Program-made: the position numbers and the translations under genes
Assembly (NCBI RefSeq): GCF_018614875.1
Contig: NZ_JAGGNW010000010.1
Coordinates: 186,001 to 250,000, forward strand
From: Variovorax paradoxus
GTDB lineage: Bacteria; Pseudomonadota; Gammaproteobacteria; Burkholderiales; Burkholderiaceae_C
Length of the DNA stretch: 64,000 bases
Reading direction: 5' to 3'
The notes under the pieces: model-generated
Databases searched by the model: none
The model's input: only the letters and a program-made list of their open reading frames with translations
Told to the model about the DNA's origin: nothing
Part shown: piece by piece, positions 1 through 8,917 of the stretch
Position numbering within the stretch: position 1 is the first letter of the stretch
Layout of the letters: every line of letters begins with the position of its first letter

Positions 1-798
1 GCCCATTGCGATGTGCTGGATGCCTTCGCCGTGGTACATGTCCAGGTACTCCTGGATCTGGCCCGCCTGCTCCTTGCCCTCTTCATTGATCGGGATGCGG
101 ATCTTGCCGCAAGGGCTGGTCATGGCCTTGCTCTTCACGCCCGTGACCTGGCCTTCGATGTCGAAGTACTTGATCTCGCGGAAATTGAAGAGCTTCTCGT
201 AGAACGCGGCCCACACGTTCATCCGGCCGCGGTACACGTTGTGCGTGAGGTGGTCGATGTAGGTCAGGCCATTGCCCTTGGGCGCCAGCGCATCCTGCGA
301 GGCCACGCCCGGCAGCGGCTCGAAGTCGACGTCGTAGAAACCGATGTTGCCGATGTCGCCCGGTTTCGCGCCGTTCTTGCCGGGCCAGCGGTCGACTAGG
401 TAGATCAGGCTGTCGCCGATGCCCTTGATGGCGGGGATGTTCAGTTCACCCGGCCCTGCCTTGTCGGCGAAACCCCATGCGCCGAGCGAGGTCGCACGTT
501 CATAGGCCTGCTTGGCGTCCTGCACGCGGAAGGCGATGGCGCAGACGCTCGGGCCGTGTTCGCGCGCGAAACGCTGTGCGAACGAATCTGGCTCCGCATT
601 CACGATGAAGTTGATCGTGCCCTGGCGGTACAGCAGCACGTTCTTGTGGCGGTGCCGCGCCACGGCCGTGAAGCCCATGCGCTCGAACACCTTGCCCATG
701 GCGACCGGGTCCGGTGCCGCGTACTCGATGAATTCGAAGCCATCGGTTCCCATGGGGTTCTCCCAAGGCGTGAAGGCGGGTGCGTCGACGTGGCTCAT
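1..798 (-). CDS. hppD: 4-hydroxyphenylpyruvate dioxygenase, 3' end outside window
   Basis: Converts 4-hydroxyphenylpyruvate to homogentisate with non-haem Fe(II), the second step of tyrosine catabolism. 266 residues are visible; the family is about 355-380 long, so the C-terminal quarter lies beyond the left edge. The N-terminal vicinal-oxygen-chelate domain is followed by the catalytic one: YIDHLTHNV (His183 is the expected first iron ligand) and GIQHIAMG at the edge (His262, second ligand). The third ligand, a Glu, would lie outside. The start at 798 has GGAG close upstream. It is divergent from an Lrp-type gene that may control it (inference). Confidence 0.95.
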   Translation of the reverse strand, partial: MSHVDAPAFTPWENPMGTDGFEFIEYAAPDPVAMGKVFERMGFTAVARHRHKNVLLYRQGTINFIVNAEPDSFAQRFAREHGPSVCAIAFRVQDAKQAYERATSLGAWGFADKAGPGELNIPAIKGIGDSLIYLVDRWPGKNGAKPGDIGNIGFYDVDFEPLPGVASQDALAPKGNGLTYIDHLTHNVYRGRMNVWAAFYEKLFNFREIKYFDIEGQVTGVKSKAMTSPCGKIRIPINEEGKEQAGQIQEYLDMYHGEGIQHIAMG

Positions 799-925
799 GT
801 GAGGTCTCCAGAGATGCGGGTGCGAATGGATGAAATTGCGGGGAAAGGCCCAAAGGCCAGTGCTGCAATGTAGAGCGGATGCCACTCACGTTTTCAGCGT
901 TGTTGGGCGCTGGAGATAGGCGTGA

Positions 926-940
926 CGCAGTAAAACTGCG
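926..940. promoter_or_regulatory. inverted repeat upstream of the Lrp-type gene, possible operator
   Basis: CGCAGT-AAA-ACTGCG is a perfect 6-bp inverted repeat ending 11 bp before the regulator's ATG, in the 153-bp divergent interval with hppD. Lrp-family proteins bind degenerate 15-bp dyads, so size and place fit an autoregulatory site. It could also be a small 5'-leader hairpin. Confidence 0.35.
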
Positions 941-951
941 AAAATCCACAA

Positions 952-1425
952 ATGGAAGCACTCGACAAGATTGATAGACTCATTTTGCGCACGCTGCAAG
1001 CAGACGGCCGCGCCACCTACGACCAGATCGCCGAGCAGGTCAGCCTGTCTCCCAGCGCCGTGCTCCGGCGCGTCAAGCGGCTGGAGGAGAGCGGGGTCAT
1101 CGACCGCTACGTCGCGCTCGTCCGGCCCGAAGTAATCGGCCTGGGCCTGACCGCCTACCTCAACGTGCGCCTCGAAAAGCACACCGAGAGCCACAAGCGC
1201 AATCCCATGGACCTGTTCCGCGCCAGCGTCCAGACCTGGCCCGAGGTGGTCGAATGCGCGGCCCTGACGGGAGACATGGACTACCTGCTGCGCGTGGTGG
1301 TCGCCGACATGGGGCACTACAGCCGCTTCATCATGGACACCCTGCTCAAGCACCCCAGCGTCGAGGATTGCAAGACCAGCTTCGTGCTCGACCGCGTCAA
1401 AGCCACGACGGCGGTGCCGGTTTAG
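952..1425 (+). CDS. Lrp/AsnC family transcriptional regulator
   Basis: 157 residues, normal for the family. The N-terminal winged helix-turn-helix (about residues 4-62) has the typical IDRLILRTLQADGR and LSPSAVLRRVKRLEESGVI segments. The C-terminal ligand-binding RAM/AsnC domain includes VVECAALTGDMDYLLRVVV, with the conserved G-D-x-D-Y-L core. Such proteins sense amino acids and form octamers. Divergent orientation to hppD suggests control of tyrosine/phenylalanine breakdown, but the ligand cannot be read from sequence. Confidence 0.92.
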   Translation: MEALDKIDRLILRTLQADGRATYDQIAEQVSLSPSAVLRRVKRLEESGVIDRYVALVRPEVIGLGLTAYLNVRLEKHTESHKRNPMDLFRASVQTWPEVVECAALTGDMDYLLRVVVADMGHYSRFIMDTLLKHPSVEDCKTSFVLDRVKATTAVPV

Positions 1426-1500
1426 CCACGAATTGGTTGCGTGAACGACACGCGTTCTGGTATTGATTCACAAATGTGGTCCAAAAGTATCCCTGCAGGC

Positions 1501-1528
1501 TTGGTGTTTAAGGGGAAACCCTTATATT
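1501..1528 (+). promoter_or_regulatory. candidate promoter for the acetyltransferase gene (possibly leaderless)
   Basis: TTGGTG (1501-1506) and TATATT (1523-1528) with a 16-bp spacer resemble a sigma-70 promoter. The expected transcript start falls on or next to the ATG at 1535. There is no Shine-Dalgarno sequence just before that ATG. The spacer also contains TAAGGG-GAAA-CCCTTA (1509-1524), a perfect 6-bp dyad around GAAA. Confidence 0.3.
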
Positions 1529-1534
1529 TGAGCC

Positions 1535-2263
1535 ATGCTTACCGCCAAGACCCTTCTGAAGGCGTCTCTCGGCCTCGGCTCTTTCCTGAAGGCGCCGATG
1601 GTTGAGGCGCAACCACGCGCGAGCTTCGCGCCCCAACCCGTCATGGTGCCGATCCGTTCGATCGGCCCGCGCGAGCGCGAGCGCATCGCGCAGCACCTGC
1701 TGGCCCTCACCCCGCACGACCGCTACCTGCGCTTCGGCTACGCCGCGGGGGACGAGCAGATCCAGCGCTACGTCGACGGGCTCGATTTCGAGCGCGACGA
1801 ACTCTTCGGCATCTACAACCGCCGGCTCGACCTGATCGCCATGGCCCACCTGGCGTTCGCGCCGGACGATCAGCACAGCGACTGCGCCGAATTCGGCGTG
1901 TCGGTGGCCGCGCATGCGCGCGGCCGTGGTTACGGCGCCCGCCTGTTCGAGCGTGCCGTGGTCGTTGCGCGCAACGAAGGCGTGGGCATGCTCTTCATCC
2001 ATGCGCTGAGCGAAAACGCCGCCATGCTGAAGATCGCCCGCAACGCCGGCGCCACCGTGGTGCGCAGCGGTTCCGAGTCCGAAGCCCACTTGCAGCTGCC
2101 GAGCGCCACCTTCGACAGCCGCATGAGCGAAATCGCGCTCGAGCACTATGCGGCGGTCGATTACCAGCTCAAGACCCGCGCCAAGCAGTTCTGGTCCTTC
2201 CTGGCCAGCCTGCAGGAAGTGCGCAGCGGCATGCGGGACGCGCGCAGCAAATCCGCCCCCTGA
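1535..2263 (+). CDS. GNAT family N-acetyltransferase
   Basis: 242 residues. The GNAT acetyl-CoA-binding motif A is clear at about residues 128-148: EFGVSVAAHARGRGYGARLF, with R-G-x-G-x-A for the pyrophosphate loop. It is followed by SENAAMLKIARNAGA, typical motif B. About 35 poorly conserved residues lead the domain and about 50 trail it. The substrate (protein, amine or small molecule) cannot be told. It is a single gene between the Lrp regulator and corC. Confidence 0.85.
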   Translation: MLTAKTLLKASLGLGSFLKAPMVEAQPRASFAPQPVMVPIRSIGPRERERIAQHLLALTPHDRYLRFGYAAGDEQIQRYVDGLDFERDELFGIYNRRLDLIAMAHLAFAPDDQHSDCAEFGVSVAAHARGRGYGARLFERAVVVARNEGVGMLFIHALSENAAMLKIARNAGATVVRSGSESEAHLQLPSATFDSRMSEIALEHYAAVDYQLKTRAKQFWSFLASLQEVRSGMRDARSKSAP

Positions 2264-2352
2264 ATACCCGATAAAGGCCTGTGGCGGCCACGCGGTAGAG
2301 CCTGTCACGCGCAATCCGGTATCCTTGTATCTCTTCAACTAAGCCTCCCGCA

Positions 2353-3231
2353 GTGGCCGAACCTCACCCTGAACGCGCACCCGTCGAGCGGGAAGACAAG
2401 CGCGGCTTTCTCCAGAAACTGGCCGAATTCATCCACCCCGGTCCCGACTCGCGCGACGAGCTGATCGAAACCCTCGCGGACGCCGAGGACAACGAGGTGA
2501 TCGGCGCCGAGTCGCGCGTCATGCTCGAGGGCGTGCTGCGCATGGCCGACATGACGGCCGGCGACGTGATGGTCGCGGCCCCGCGCATGGACCTGGTGAA
2601 CATCGACGCGCCCTTCGACGCGCTGCTGCATCTCATCATCGACACCGCGCACTCGCGCTTCCCGGTGTACGAGGGCGAAAAAGAAAACATCATCGGCATC
2701 CTGCTCGCGAAGGACCTGCTCAAGCTGCAGCGCGCGCCGGGGCTCAACATCCGCGCGCTGCTGCGCCCTGCCACCTTCGTGCCCGAGAGCAAGGGCCTGA
2801 ACGACCTGCTGCGCGAGTTCCGCGGCAACCGCAACCACCTGGCCATCGTGATCGACGAGTTCGGCCGAGTGGCCGGCCTCATCACCATCGAGGACGTGCT
2901 CGAGCAGATCGTCGGCGAGATCGAGGACGAGTTCGACATTGCCGAAGACGAAGGCGACATCTTCGGCCTGGCCGACCACACCTACCGCGTCTCGGGCGAC
3001 ACGCCCATCGAGCGTGTGGCCGAGGCCTTCGGCATCGTCTTCGACGAAGAGCAACTGAGCGAGGACTTCGACACCATTGGCGGGCTCATCGCGCACGAGA
3101 TGGGCCACGTGCCCAAGCGCGGCGAACACCATGCGATGGGCGGCTTCGACTTCGTGGTGCTGCACACCAAGGGCGGCGCCGTGCGCTGGTTCAAGGTGTC
3201 CCCGGCCCGCGGCAGCGACGCGGCCGACTGA
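2353..3231 (+). CDS. corC: HlyC/CorC family protein (CBS-pair, transporter-associated domain)
   Basis: 292 residues with a GTG start, the only start in the frame after the last stop. An acidic N-terminus precedes two CBS domains (about residues 65-190: VMVAAPRMDLVNID, HSRFPVYEGEKENIIGILLA, LAIVIDEFGRVAGLITIEDV), then the small CorC_HlyC domain. There are no membrane segments, as in E. coli CorC. The family is linked to Mg/Co efflux; current work ties it to envelope or divalent-cation homeostasis. It overlaps lnt by one base (TGATG), the usual proteobacterial corC-lnt pair. Confidence 0.93.
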   Translation: MAEPHPERAPVEREDKRGFLQKLAEFIHPGPDSRDELIETLADAEDNEVIGAESRVMLEGVLRMADMTAGDVMVAAPRMDLVNIDAPFDALLHLIIDTAHSRFPVYEGEKENIIGILLAKDLLKLQRAPGLNIRALLRPATFVPESKGLNDLLREFRGNRNHLAIVIDEFGRVAGLITIEDVLEQIVGEIEDEFDIAEDEGDIFGLADHTYRVSGDTPIERVAEAFGIVFDEEQLSEDFDTIGGLIAHEMGHVPKRGEHHAMGGFDFVVLHTKGGAVRWFKVSPARGSDAAD

Positions 3232-4820
3232 TGCCACTGCCCGCAGCGGCCGTGCTCCGCACTTCGCCCGCCATTTCCGCCGTGGGCCTGCTGCGCCTTC
3301 TCGGATTCGCTTTCGCGGGTCTCGCGCAGGCCGCCGCCATTGCCTGGCCCGCGAACGGCCGCCCGCTGTGGTGGCTGCAGCTGATCTCGCTGGCAGTGCT
3401 CGTCGGCCTGCTGGACTGGCTGCGCGCCGAGGGTGCGGGCTGGCGCCGCGCCGGCCTGCATGGCTGGCTTTTCTCGACCGCCTGGCTCGGCGGCAGCTTC
3501 TGGTGGCTCTTCATCTCGATGCACACCTACGGCGGGCTTCCGGCGCCGCTCGCGGCCATCGCGGTGCTCTCGCTGGCGGCCGCGCTCGGGCTGTACTACG
3601 CGGTGGCCTGCGCCTGGTTCGTCGTTCGCGGGCCGCGCGGGCCCGTGGCCGGCGCGCTGGTGTTCGCGGCGCTGTGGACGCTGGCCGAGCTCGTGCGCGG
3701 CAGCTGGTTCACGGGCTTGCCCTGGGGCGCCGGCGGCTACGCGCACGTCGAAGGGCCGCTGGCGGCCTGGGCGCCGTGGATCGGCGTGTACGGCATTGGC
3801 GCGGTCGCCGCGCTCGTGGCGGCGCTTGTCGCCCTGACCCGGCCCGCGCGCGGCATCGAACTCGCGCAGGCCCTGTCGCTCGTGGCCGCTGCATTCGCCG
3901 CGCCGCATCTCATGGCACCGCTGCCCGGCGACGCGCAGGGCGCGAGGGGCTCGAGCGGCAGCCTGCAGCTGGCACTGCTGCAGGGCAACATCCCGCAAGA
4001 CGAAAAATTCATTCCCGGTGGCGGCATCGACCTGGCGCTGCGCTGGTACGGAGAACAGCTGCGCGATGCCAAGGCATCGCTCGTGGTGACGCCGGAAACC
4101 GCATTGCCACTGCTGCCGCAGCAACTGCCTGCCGGCTATCTGGAGGCGATACAGGCGCGCTACAGCCAGGGCACGCAGGCCGCCATCGTCGGCCTGCCGC
4201 TGGGCGGCCAGGGCACCTACAGCAACGCGGTGCTCGGCTTCCAGCCCGGCGCAGCGCAGCCCTACAGCTACAGCAAGCACCATCTCGTTCCGTTCGGCGA
4301 GTTCATTCCCCCGGGCTTTCGCTGGTTCATCCGGATGATGAACATCCCGCTCGGCGACTTCGCCCGCGGCGGCCTGGCGCAGGCGCCCTTCGCCTGGCAG
4401 GGCCAGCGCATTGCGCCGAACATCTGCTACGAAGACCTGTTCGGCGACGAGATCGGCGCCAACTTCAAGGACGAGGCCACGGCGCCGACCATACTGCTCA
4501 ACGTGAGCAACATCGCATGGTTCGGCAACTCCGTGGCCATCGACCAGCACCTGGCCATCTCGCGCATGCGCTCGCTCGAATTCGCGCGGCCGATGGTGCG
4601 CGCCACCAACACCGGCGCAACCGCGGTCATCGATGCCGAAGGCCGCGTCACGCACCAGCTGCCGCGGCTCACGCGCGGCGTGCTCGAAGCGCCGGTCGAA
4701 GGCCGTACGGGGCTCACGCCCTATGCGCGCTGGGTGGCGCCGTTCGGGCTGTGGCCGCTGTGGATCGGCACGATCGCCGTTGTGGCCATCGCCTTCGTGC
4801 TGCGCCGCCGCCAGGGCTGA
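3231..4820 (+). CDS. lnt: apolipoprotein N-acyltransferase
   Basis: 529 residues. It N-acylates the diacylglyceryl-cysteine of lipoproteins in the inner membrane, the last maturation step before Lol export. Several hydrophobic segments fill the first ~240 residues and one lies at the C-terminus. The periplasmic nitrilase-like domain starts at LALLQGNIPQDEKF. The catalytic triad is in place: Glu about 287 (VVTPETALPLL), Lys about 349 (KHHLVPFGEF), Cys about 399 (NICYEDLFGDEI). Translationally coupled to corC. Essential in most proteobacteria. Confidence 0.95.
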   Translation: MPLPAAAVLRTSPAISAVGLLRLLGFAFAGLAQAAAIAWPANGRPLWWLQLISLAVLVGLLDWLRAEGAGWRRAGLHGWLFSTAWLGGSFWWLFISMHTYGGLPAPLAAIAVLSLAAALGLYYAVACAWFVVRGPRGPVAGALVFAALWTLAELVRGSWFTGLPWGAGGYAHVEGPLAAWAPWIGVYGIGAVAALVAALVALTRPARGIELAQALSLVAAAFAAPHLMAPLPGDAQGARGSSGSLQLALLQGNIPQDEKFIPGGGIDLALRWYGEQLRDAKASLVVTPETALPLLPQQLPAGYLEAIQARYSQGTQAAIVGLPLGGQGTYSNAVLGFQPGAAQPYSYSKHHLVPFGEFIPPGFRWFIRMMNIPLGDFARGGLAQAPFAWQGQRIAPNICYEDLFGDEIGANFKDEATAPTILLNVSNIAWFGNSVAIDQHLAISRMRSLEFARPMVRATNTGATAVIDAEGRVTHQLPRLTRGVLEAPVEGRTGLTPYARWVAPFGLWPLWIGTIAVVAIAFVLRRRQG

Positions 4821-4838
4821 CGCGCGGCGTCATCGTCG

Positions 4839-6218
4839 TCAGGCTGCCGCGGGGGCGGCCTTCACGGGCCAGTCGCGCAACTTGCCCGGATTCAGCAGGC
4901 CCATCGGGTCGAAGCGCTTCTTCATCTCGATGACCTCGGGCGGCAGCGCTCCGCCCGCCTTGCCGTCCTCCACGATGTTCACGTGCGGGTTGTTGATGTG
5001 CACGCCGTGCGCGCGGTGGATGTCGATGATCTCGGCGAGCCGCTCCTCGGTGCTGAAGCGCACCAGTTGCAGCCCGCTGCAGGTCATGAGCCCCGCCACG
5101 TTGCGGATGAACTCGGTGTGCATCATCACCTCGCCGCCGAGCAGTTGCTCCATCTCGATGATCTGCTCGACCTGCCGGCCCGGCACGAAGCCGCTCTGCA
5201 GGTAGGTGAACGCCGGATCGACCTTGAGCGCGTGCAGCGTGGTGTGGTTCCAGGTGAACTCCATCAGCGTGCGGTTGCTCTTCTGCACCTCGGCCGCCGT
5301 CTTGCGGTAGCCCACGGTGCCGCCGTGCGCCTCGGCCAGCTGCAGCATTGCCGCCTCGCAGGATTCGGCCACCAGCGACAGCACCGTGTGACAGCCCTTG
5401 GGCAGGTGCGCCGCGAGCTGTGCCAGATGATCCGAAATCGGCGCGGCGAAGAATGCGATCTCCCGCTTCACGATGCCGGGCGCATTCGCCAGCTTGTCGG
5501 CGAAGTGCAGTGCGTTTGCGAAGCTGTCGAAAGTCACCAGCGTCTCGAGCCAGGGGTGCGCGGGCGCGAGTGCGATCTCCAGTTCCAGCACCAGGCCGTT
5601 GGTGCCCCAGAGGTGGTGCATGCGCATGGCTTCCGGGCCGCGCAGCTCGACCATCTGCGGCTCGGCCTCGATGGTCATCGCGCGGATGCCGAGCACATTG
5701 CCGGGTGCACCCAGCGGCCCGTAGTTGATGGAGCCCACGCCGCCGAAGCCGCCGCCGAACAGGCCGCCGAGCGTGGCGCTGCGGTAGGTCGATGGCAGGC
5801 AACGCATTTCCTGGCCCGAAGGCTTCGTCTGCTTCTCGAGTTCGCCCAGGCGGATGCCGGCCTGCGCGCGCGCCACGCCGGGCTTCACCCACAGGAAGGC
5901 GTTGTAGCCCGTCATGTCGAGCACCACGCCGCCCGCGAGCGGGGTGGTCTGGCCGTAGTTGCCGGTGCCGCTGCCGCGGATGGTGATCGGCAGCTTGCGC
6001 CGCGCGCAGGCGCCGACCACCGCGCGGATCTCGTCTTCGGTGCGCGGACGCGCGACCACGTCGGCGCGCTTGTCTTTCAACTGCCGGTTCAGCACCGGGC
6101 TGAACCACGAGAAGTCCTGCGACAGGCGTGCCACGCGGCTCTCGTCGGTGATCCAGTCGATGTCGGGCAGCTCGAACAGCAGTTGTTCGATGGCGGAAAT
6201 GGAAGCGTTCATTGTCAA
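4839..6218 (-). CDS. FAD-binding oxidoreductase, PCMH type (GlcD-like)
   Basis: 459 residues, last gene of the seven-gene operon. The N-terminal PCMH FAD-binding fold (about 35-215) includes RPRTEDEIRAVVGACARR, ITIRGSGTGNYGQTTPLAGG and ATLGGLFGGGFGGVGSINYG. The C-terminal part ends with FDPMGLLNPGKL, the ending shared with glycolate/D-lactate dehydrogenases. It probably oxidises a 2-hydroxy acid or a similar C-H group next to a carboxylate or nitrogen; the substrate is unknown. It lies 3 bp downstream of the permease gene, so co-transcription is near certain. I see no covalent flavin motif I can be sure of. Confidence 0.85.
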   Translation of the reverse strand: MTMNASISAIEQLLFELPDIDWITDESRVARLSQDFSWFSPVLNRQLKDKRADVVARPRTEDEIRAVVGACARRKLPITIRGSGTGNYGQTTPLAGGVVLDMTGYNAFLWVKPGVARAQAGIRLGELEKQTKPSGQEMRCLPSTYRSATLGGLFGGGFGGVGSINYGPLGAPGNVLGIRAMTIEAEPQMVELRGPEAMRMHHLWGTNGLVLELEIALAPAHPWLETLVTFDSFANALHFADKLANAPGIVKREIAFFAAPISDHLAQLAAHLPKGCHTVLSLVAESCEAAMLQLAEAHGGTVGYRKTAAEVQKSNRTLMEFTWNHTTLHALKVDPAFTYLQSGFVPGRQVEQIIEMEQLLGGEVMMHTEFIRNVAGLMTCSGLQLVRFSTEERLAEIIDIHRAHGVHINNPHVNIVEDGKAGGALPPEVIEMKKRFDPMGLLNPGKLRDWPVKAAPAAA

Positions 6219-6221
6219 GGT

Positions 6222-7025
6222 TCAATCCTGGGAAAGTTCGCTCGCATGCCACGAGCCCAGCGCCAGCTTGGTGAGCCAGGCCATCAGCACGAAGAGCGCG
6301 ACGCCGGTCAGCGAAATCAGCAGCAGGGCCGCGAACATGCGCGGGATGTTCAGTTGAAAGCCGGCCTGCAGGATCTGGTAGGCCAGCCCCGCGCCGGAGC
6401 CACCCGTGCCGGCCACGAACTCGGCCACCACCGCGCCGATCAGCGCCAGGCCGCTCGAGATGCGCAGCCCGCCGAAGAAATACGGCAGCGCGCTCGGGAT
6501 GCGCAGCCGCACCAATTGCTGCCAGCGCGTCGCGCGGTTGAGCTTGAAGTAGCTCTGCAGGTCGGGGTCGATGCTGCGCAGGCCGAGCGTGGTGTTGCTG
6601 ATGATCGGGAACAGCGCCACCAGCGCGGCGCACACCGTCATCGCGGCCGTCGGGTTCTTCACCCAGATGATGATGAGCGGCGCCACCGCCACGATGGGCG
6701 TGACCTGCAGCAGCACCGCATACGGAAAGAGCGCGGTCTCGATGCGCTTGCTCTGCACGAACAGGAACGAGATCAGCACGCCGGCCACGGTGGCCAGCAG
6801 GAACGACAGCAGCGTGATCTTGAGCGTGACCAGCAGCGCGTTGCCGAGCGGCGCCCAGTCGGTGACGAGCGTCTGCACCATGAGGAAGGGCGAGGGCACG
6901 AGGTAGGGCGGCAGTTCCATCGCGACCACCATCCATTGCCACAACGCCACCAGCACCACGCCGATGAGCACGGGGTAGAGCACGCGCTGCACGCGCGGCT
7001 GGCCCAGAAGGGGTTGGCGCTTCAT
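6222..7025 (-). CDS. ABC transporter permease (SsuC/ThiX-like)
   Basis: 267 residues with about six membrane segments (e.g. VLYPVLIGVVLVALWQWMVV, LLSFLLATVAGVLISFLFV). The binding-protein-dependent permease signature is an EAA-like loop around FKLNRATRWQQLVRLRIPSA followed by ALPYFFGGLRISSG. This is the type paired with NMT1/THI5, taurine or sulfonate binding proteins. The ATG overlaps the ATPase stop (ATGA), showing translational coupling. It forms the channel of the importer encoded by the three adjacent genes. Confidence 0.92.
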   Translation of the reverse strand: MKRQPLLGQPRVQRVLYPVLIGVVLVALWQWMVVAMELPPYLVPSPFLMVQTLVTDWAPLGNALLVTLKITLLSFLLATVAGVLISFLFVQSKRIETALFPYAVLLQVTPIVAVAPLIIIWVKNPTAAMTVCAALVALFPIISNTTLGLRSIDPDLQSYFKLNRATRWQQLVRLRIPSALPYFFGGLRISSGLALIGAVVAEFVAGTGGSGAGLAYQILQAGFQLNIPRMFAALLLISLTGVALFVLMAWLTKLALGSWHASELSQD

Positions 7026-7852
7026 CGTGCGTGCTCCTCGTCGGCCTGGCTTGCGCGCAGCAGGCTGTCCTGCAGGCGCTTGGCGTGGCGCGCGAATTCC
7101 GGCGTCACCATGAAGTCGGGTGTGCGCGGGTAGGGCTCGTCGATGTGGAACTGCTCCACCACGCGGCCCGGTCGCGCCGCCATCATCACCACGCGGGTCG
7201 ACAGGAACACCGCCTCGTGAATCGAGTGCGTCACGAAGATCACCGTGAGCTTCTTCTTGCGCCAGAGGTCGAGCAGGTCGGCGTCGAGCTTGTGGCGCGT
7301 GATCTCGTCGAGCGCGCCGAAGGGCTCGTCCATCAGCAGCAGGTCGGGCTCGGTGACCAGCCCGCGCGCGATCGACACGCGCATCTGCATGCCGCCCGAG
7401 AGCGCGCGCGGCAATGCATCGGCAAACTTCTCGAGCCCCACCAGCGCGAGCGATTCCATCACCCGCGCGTCGGCCTCCTTGCGCGGCACGCCGGCCAGGT
7501 CGAGCGGCAGCCGCACGTTGGTTCGCACGCTGGCCCAGGGCATCAGCGTGGCCGACTGGAAGACGAAGGACATGCGCCGCGCGCTGTCGTGCAGCTGGCT
7601 CACCGGCTTGCGCCACACGAGCAGCCGCCCGTCGCTGGGCTCGAGCATGCCCGCCACCATCTTCAGCAGCGTGCTCTTGCCGCAGCCCGAAGGCCCGAGC
7701 AGCGTGACGAACTCGCCTTCGGCGATCGACAGGTCCACCGGCAGCAGCGCCTGCGTGCCGTTGGGATAGGTCTTCTCGGCCGAGAGCACTTCCACCGCGG
7801 GCACGGCAGGCGCCGCGGGCGGCGCAAGGGTGTGGGGTTCGATGCGGTTCAT
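7022..7852 (-). CDS. ABC transporter ATP-binding protein
   Basis: 276 residues. Walker A GPSGCGKST (about 54-62), Q-loop FVFQSATLMPW, signature LSGGMQMRVSIARGL, Walker B LLLMDEPFGALDE and switch His in FVTHSIHEAVF are all intact. Closest in type to SsuB/TauB/ThiZ ATPases. It lies 7 bp downstream of the binding-protein gene and overlaps the permease gene by 4 bp. It powers the same importer. Confidence 0.95.
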   Translation of the reverse strand: MNRIEPHTLAPPAAPAVPAVEVLSAEKTYPNGTQALLPVDLSIAEGEFVTLLGPSGCGKSTLLKMVAGMLEPSDGRLLVWRKPVSQLHDSARRMSFVFQSATLMPWASVRTNVRLPLDLAGVPRKEADARVMESLALVGLEKFADALPRALSGGMQMRVSIARGLVTEPDLLLMDEPFGALDEITRHKLDADLLDLWRKKKLTVIFVTHSIHEAVFLSTRVVMMAARPGRVVEQFHIDEPYPRTPDFMVTPEFARHAKRLQDSLLRASQADEEHAR

Positions 7853-7859
7853 GGATGAC

Positions 7860-8846
7860 TCAGGGCAGGACCTTGGCGTCCTTCACGAACTCGGTGGTGT
7901 AGGTCTTGGCCAGCTCGACCTTGGCCGGGTCGAGCAGTTTCGCGCTTACCAGGAAGTCATAGCTTGCCTTGGAACGCGCATCGGTGATCACGCCGATGCC
8001 GAGCTTGGCCGCATCGCCGCCGGTGACCATGCCCATCTCCTTGAGCTTGGCCACGCTGTAGGCCAGCTGGTCGTCGGTCATGTTGGGGTTGTCCTTCTTG
8101 ATCAGCGCGTTGGCGGGCGCGGGATCGGCGAGGTAACTCTTCCAGCCCTCGGCCGAGGCCTTCACGAAGGCTTCCACCTGCTTGCTGCGGTCCTTCACGG
8201 TCTTTTCCATGCACGACACCGTGGTGGCGTAGGCCGGGAAGCCGTGGTCGCTGAACATCAGCACGGTGCTCTTCACGCCGGCCTTCTGGATCGCGTAGGG
8301 CTCCGAGGTGAGGTAGCCCTGCTGCGCGGTGTTCTTGTCGGCCACGAAGGGCTGGATGTTGAAGGTGTAGGGCCGGGTCTGTTCGTCGGTGAAGCCGAAC
8401 TTGGCCTTGAGCCACGGCCAGTAGCCGCGGTTGGCCTGCGCGCCGATCAGCAGCGTCTTGCCCTTCAGGTCCTCGAACTTCTTGACGTCGTCGTGCGCGA
8501 TCAGAACCTGCGGGTCCTTCTGGAAGAAGGCCGCCACGTTGACCACCGGCACGCCGCCTTCGCGCACCTGCATCATCTGGATGTCGCTCGAGCCCATGAT
8601 GCAGTCGGCCTGGCCCGCGGCCATCATCTGCGTGATGTTGACCTGCGGGCCGCCCATCTTGATGGTCACGTCGAGGCCGTGCTTCTTGTAGATGCCCAGC
8701 GCCTGCGCCTGGTAGAAGCCGCCATGCTCGGCTTGCGCATACCAGTTGGTCATGTAGGTGAACTTGTCTTGCGCCTGGGCCGGTGCGGCGGCAGCGAACA
8801 GTGCGAGCGCGGCGGCGCCGGCCATGGAAAGAGCGAAGGAGCGCAT
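7860..8846 (-). CDS. ABC transporter substrate-binding protein, NMT1/THI5-like
   Basis: 328 residues. The signal peptide is clear: MRSFALSMAG... with cleavage likely after AAAPAQAQ, so the protein is periplasmic. The mature part starts KFTYMTNWYAQAEHGGFYQA, the NMT1/THI5 opening found in binding proteins for thiamin pyrimidine precursors, riboflavin and related heterocycles. MMAAGQADCIMGSSDIQMMQ is the typical ligand-cleft region. The neighbouring amidohydrolase genes suggest a nitrogen heterocycle or amide ligand rather than a sulfonate; this is inference. Confidence 0.9.
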   Translation of the reverse strand: MRSFALSMAGAAALALFAAAAPAQAQDKFTYMTNWYAQAEHGGFYQAQALGIYKKHGLDVTIKMGGPQVNITQMMAAGQADCIMGSSDIQMMQVREGGVPVVNVAAFFQKDPQVLIAHDDVKKFEDLKGKTLLIGAQANRGYWPWLKAKFGFTDEQTRPYTFNIQPFVADKNTAQQGYLTSEPYAIQKAGVKSTVLMFSDHGFPAYATTVSCMEKTVKDRSKQVEAFVKASAEGWKSYLADPAPANALIKKDNPNMTDDQLAYSVAKLKEMGMVTGGDAAKLGIGVITDARSKASYDFLVSAKLLDPAKVELAKTYTTEFVKDAKVLP

Positions 8847-8917
8847 GGTGGGAACCTCTCGAAGGCTGGTGAAGGAACGGTTAAAAAAGGGCGATCGACC
8901 GATGCAAGTAGCGCGCC

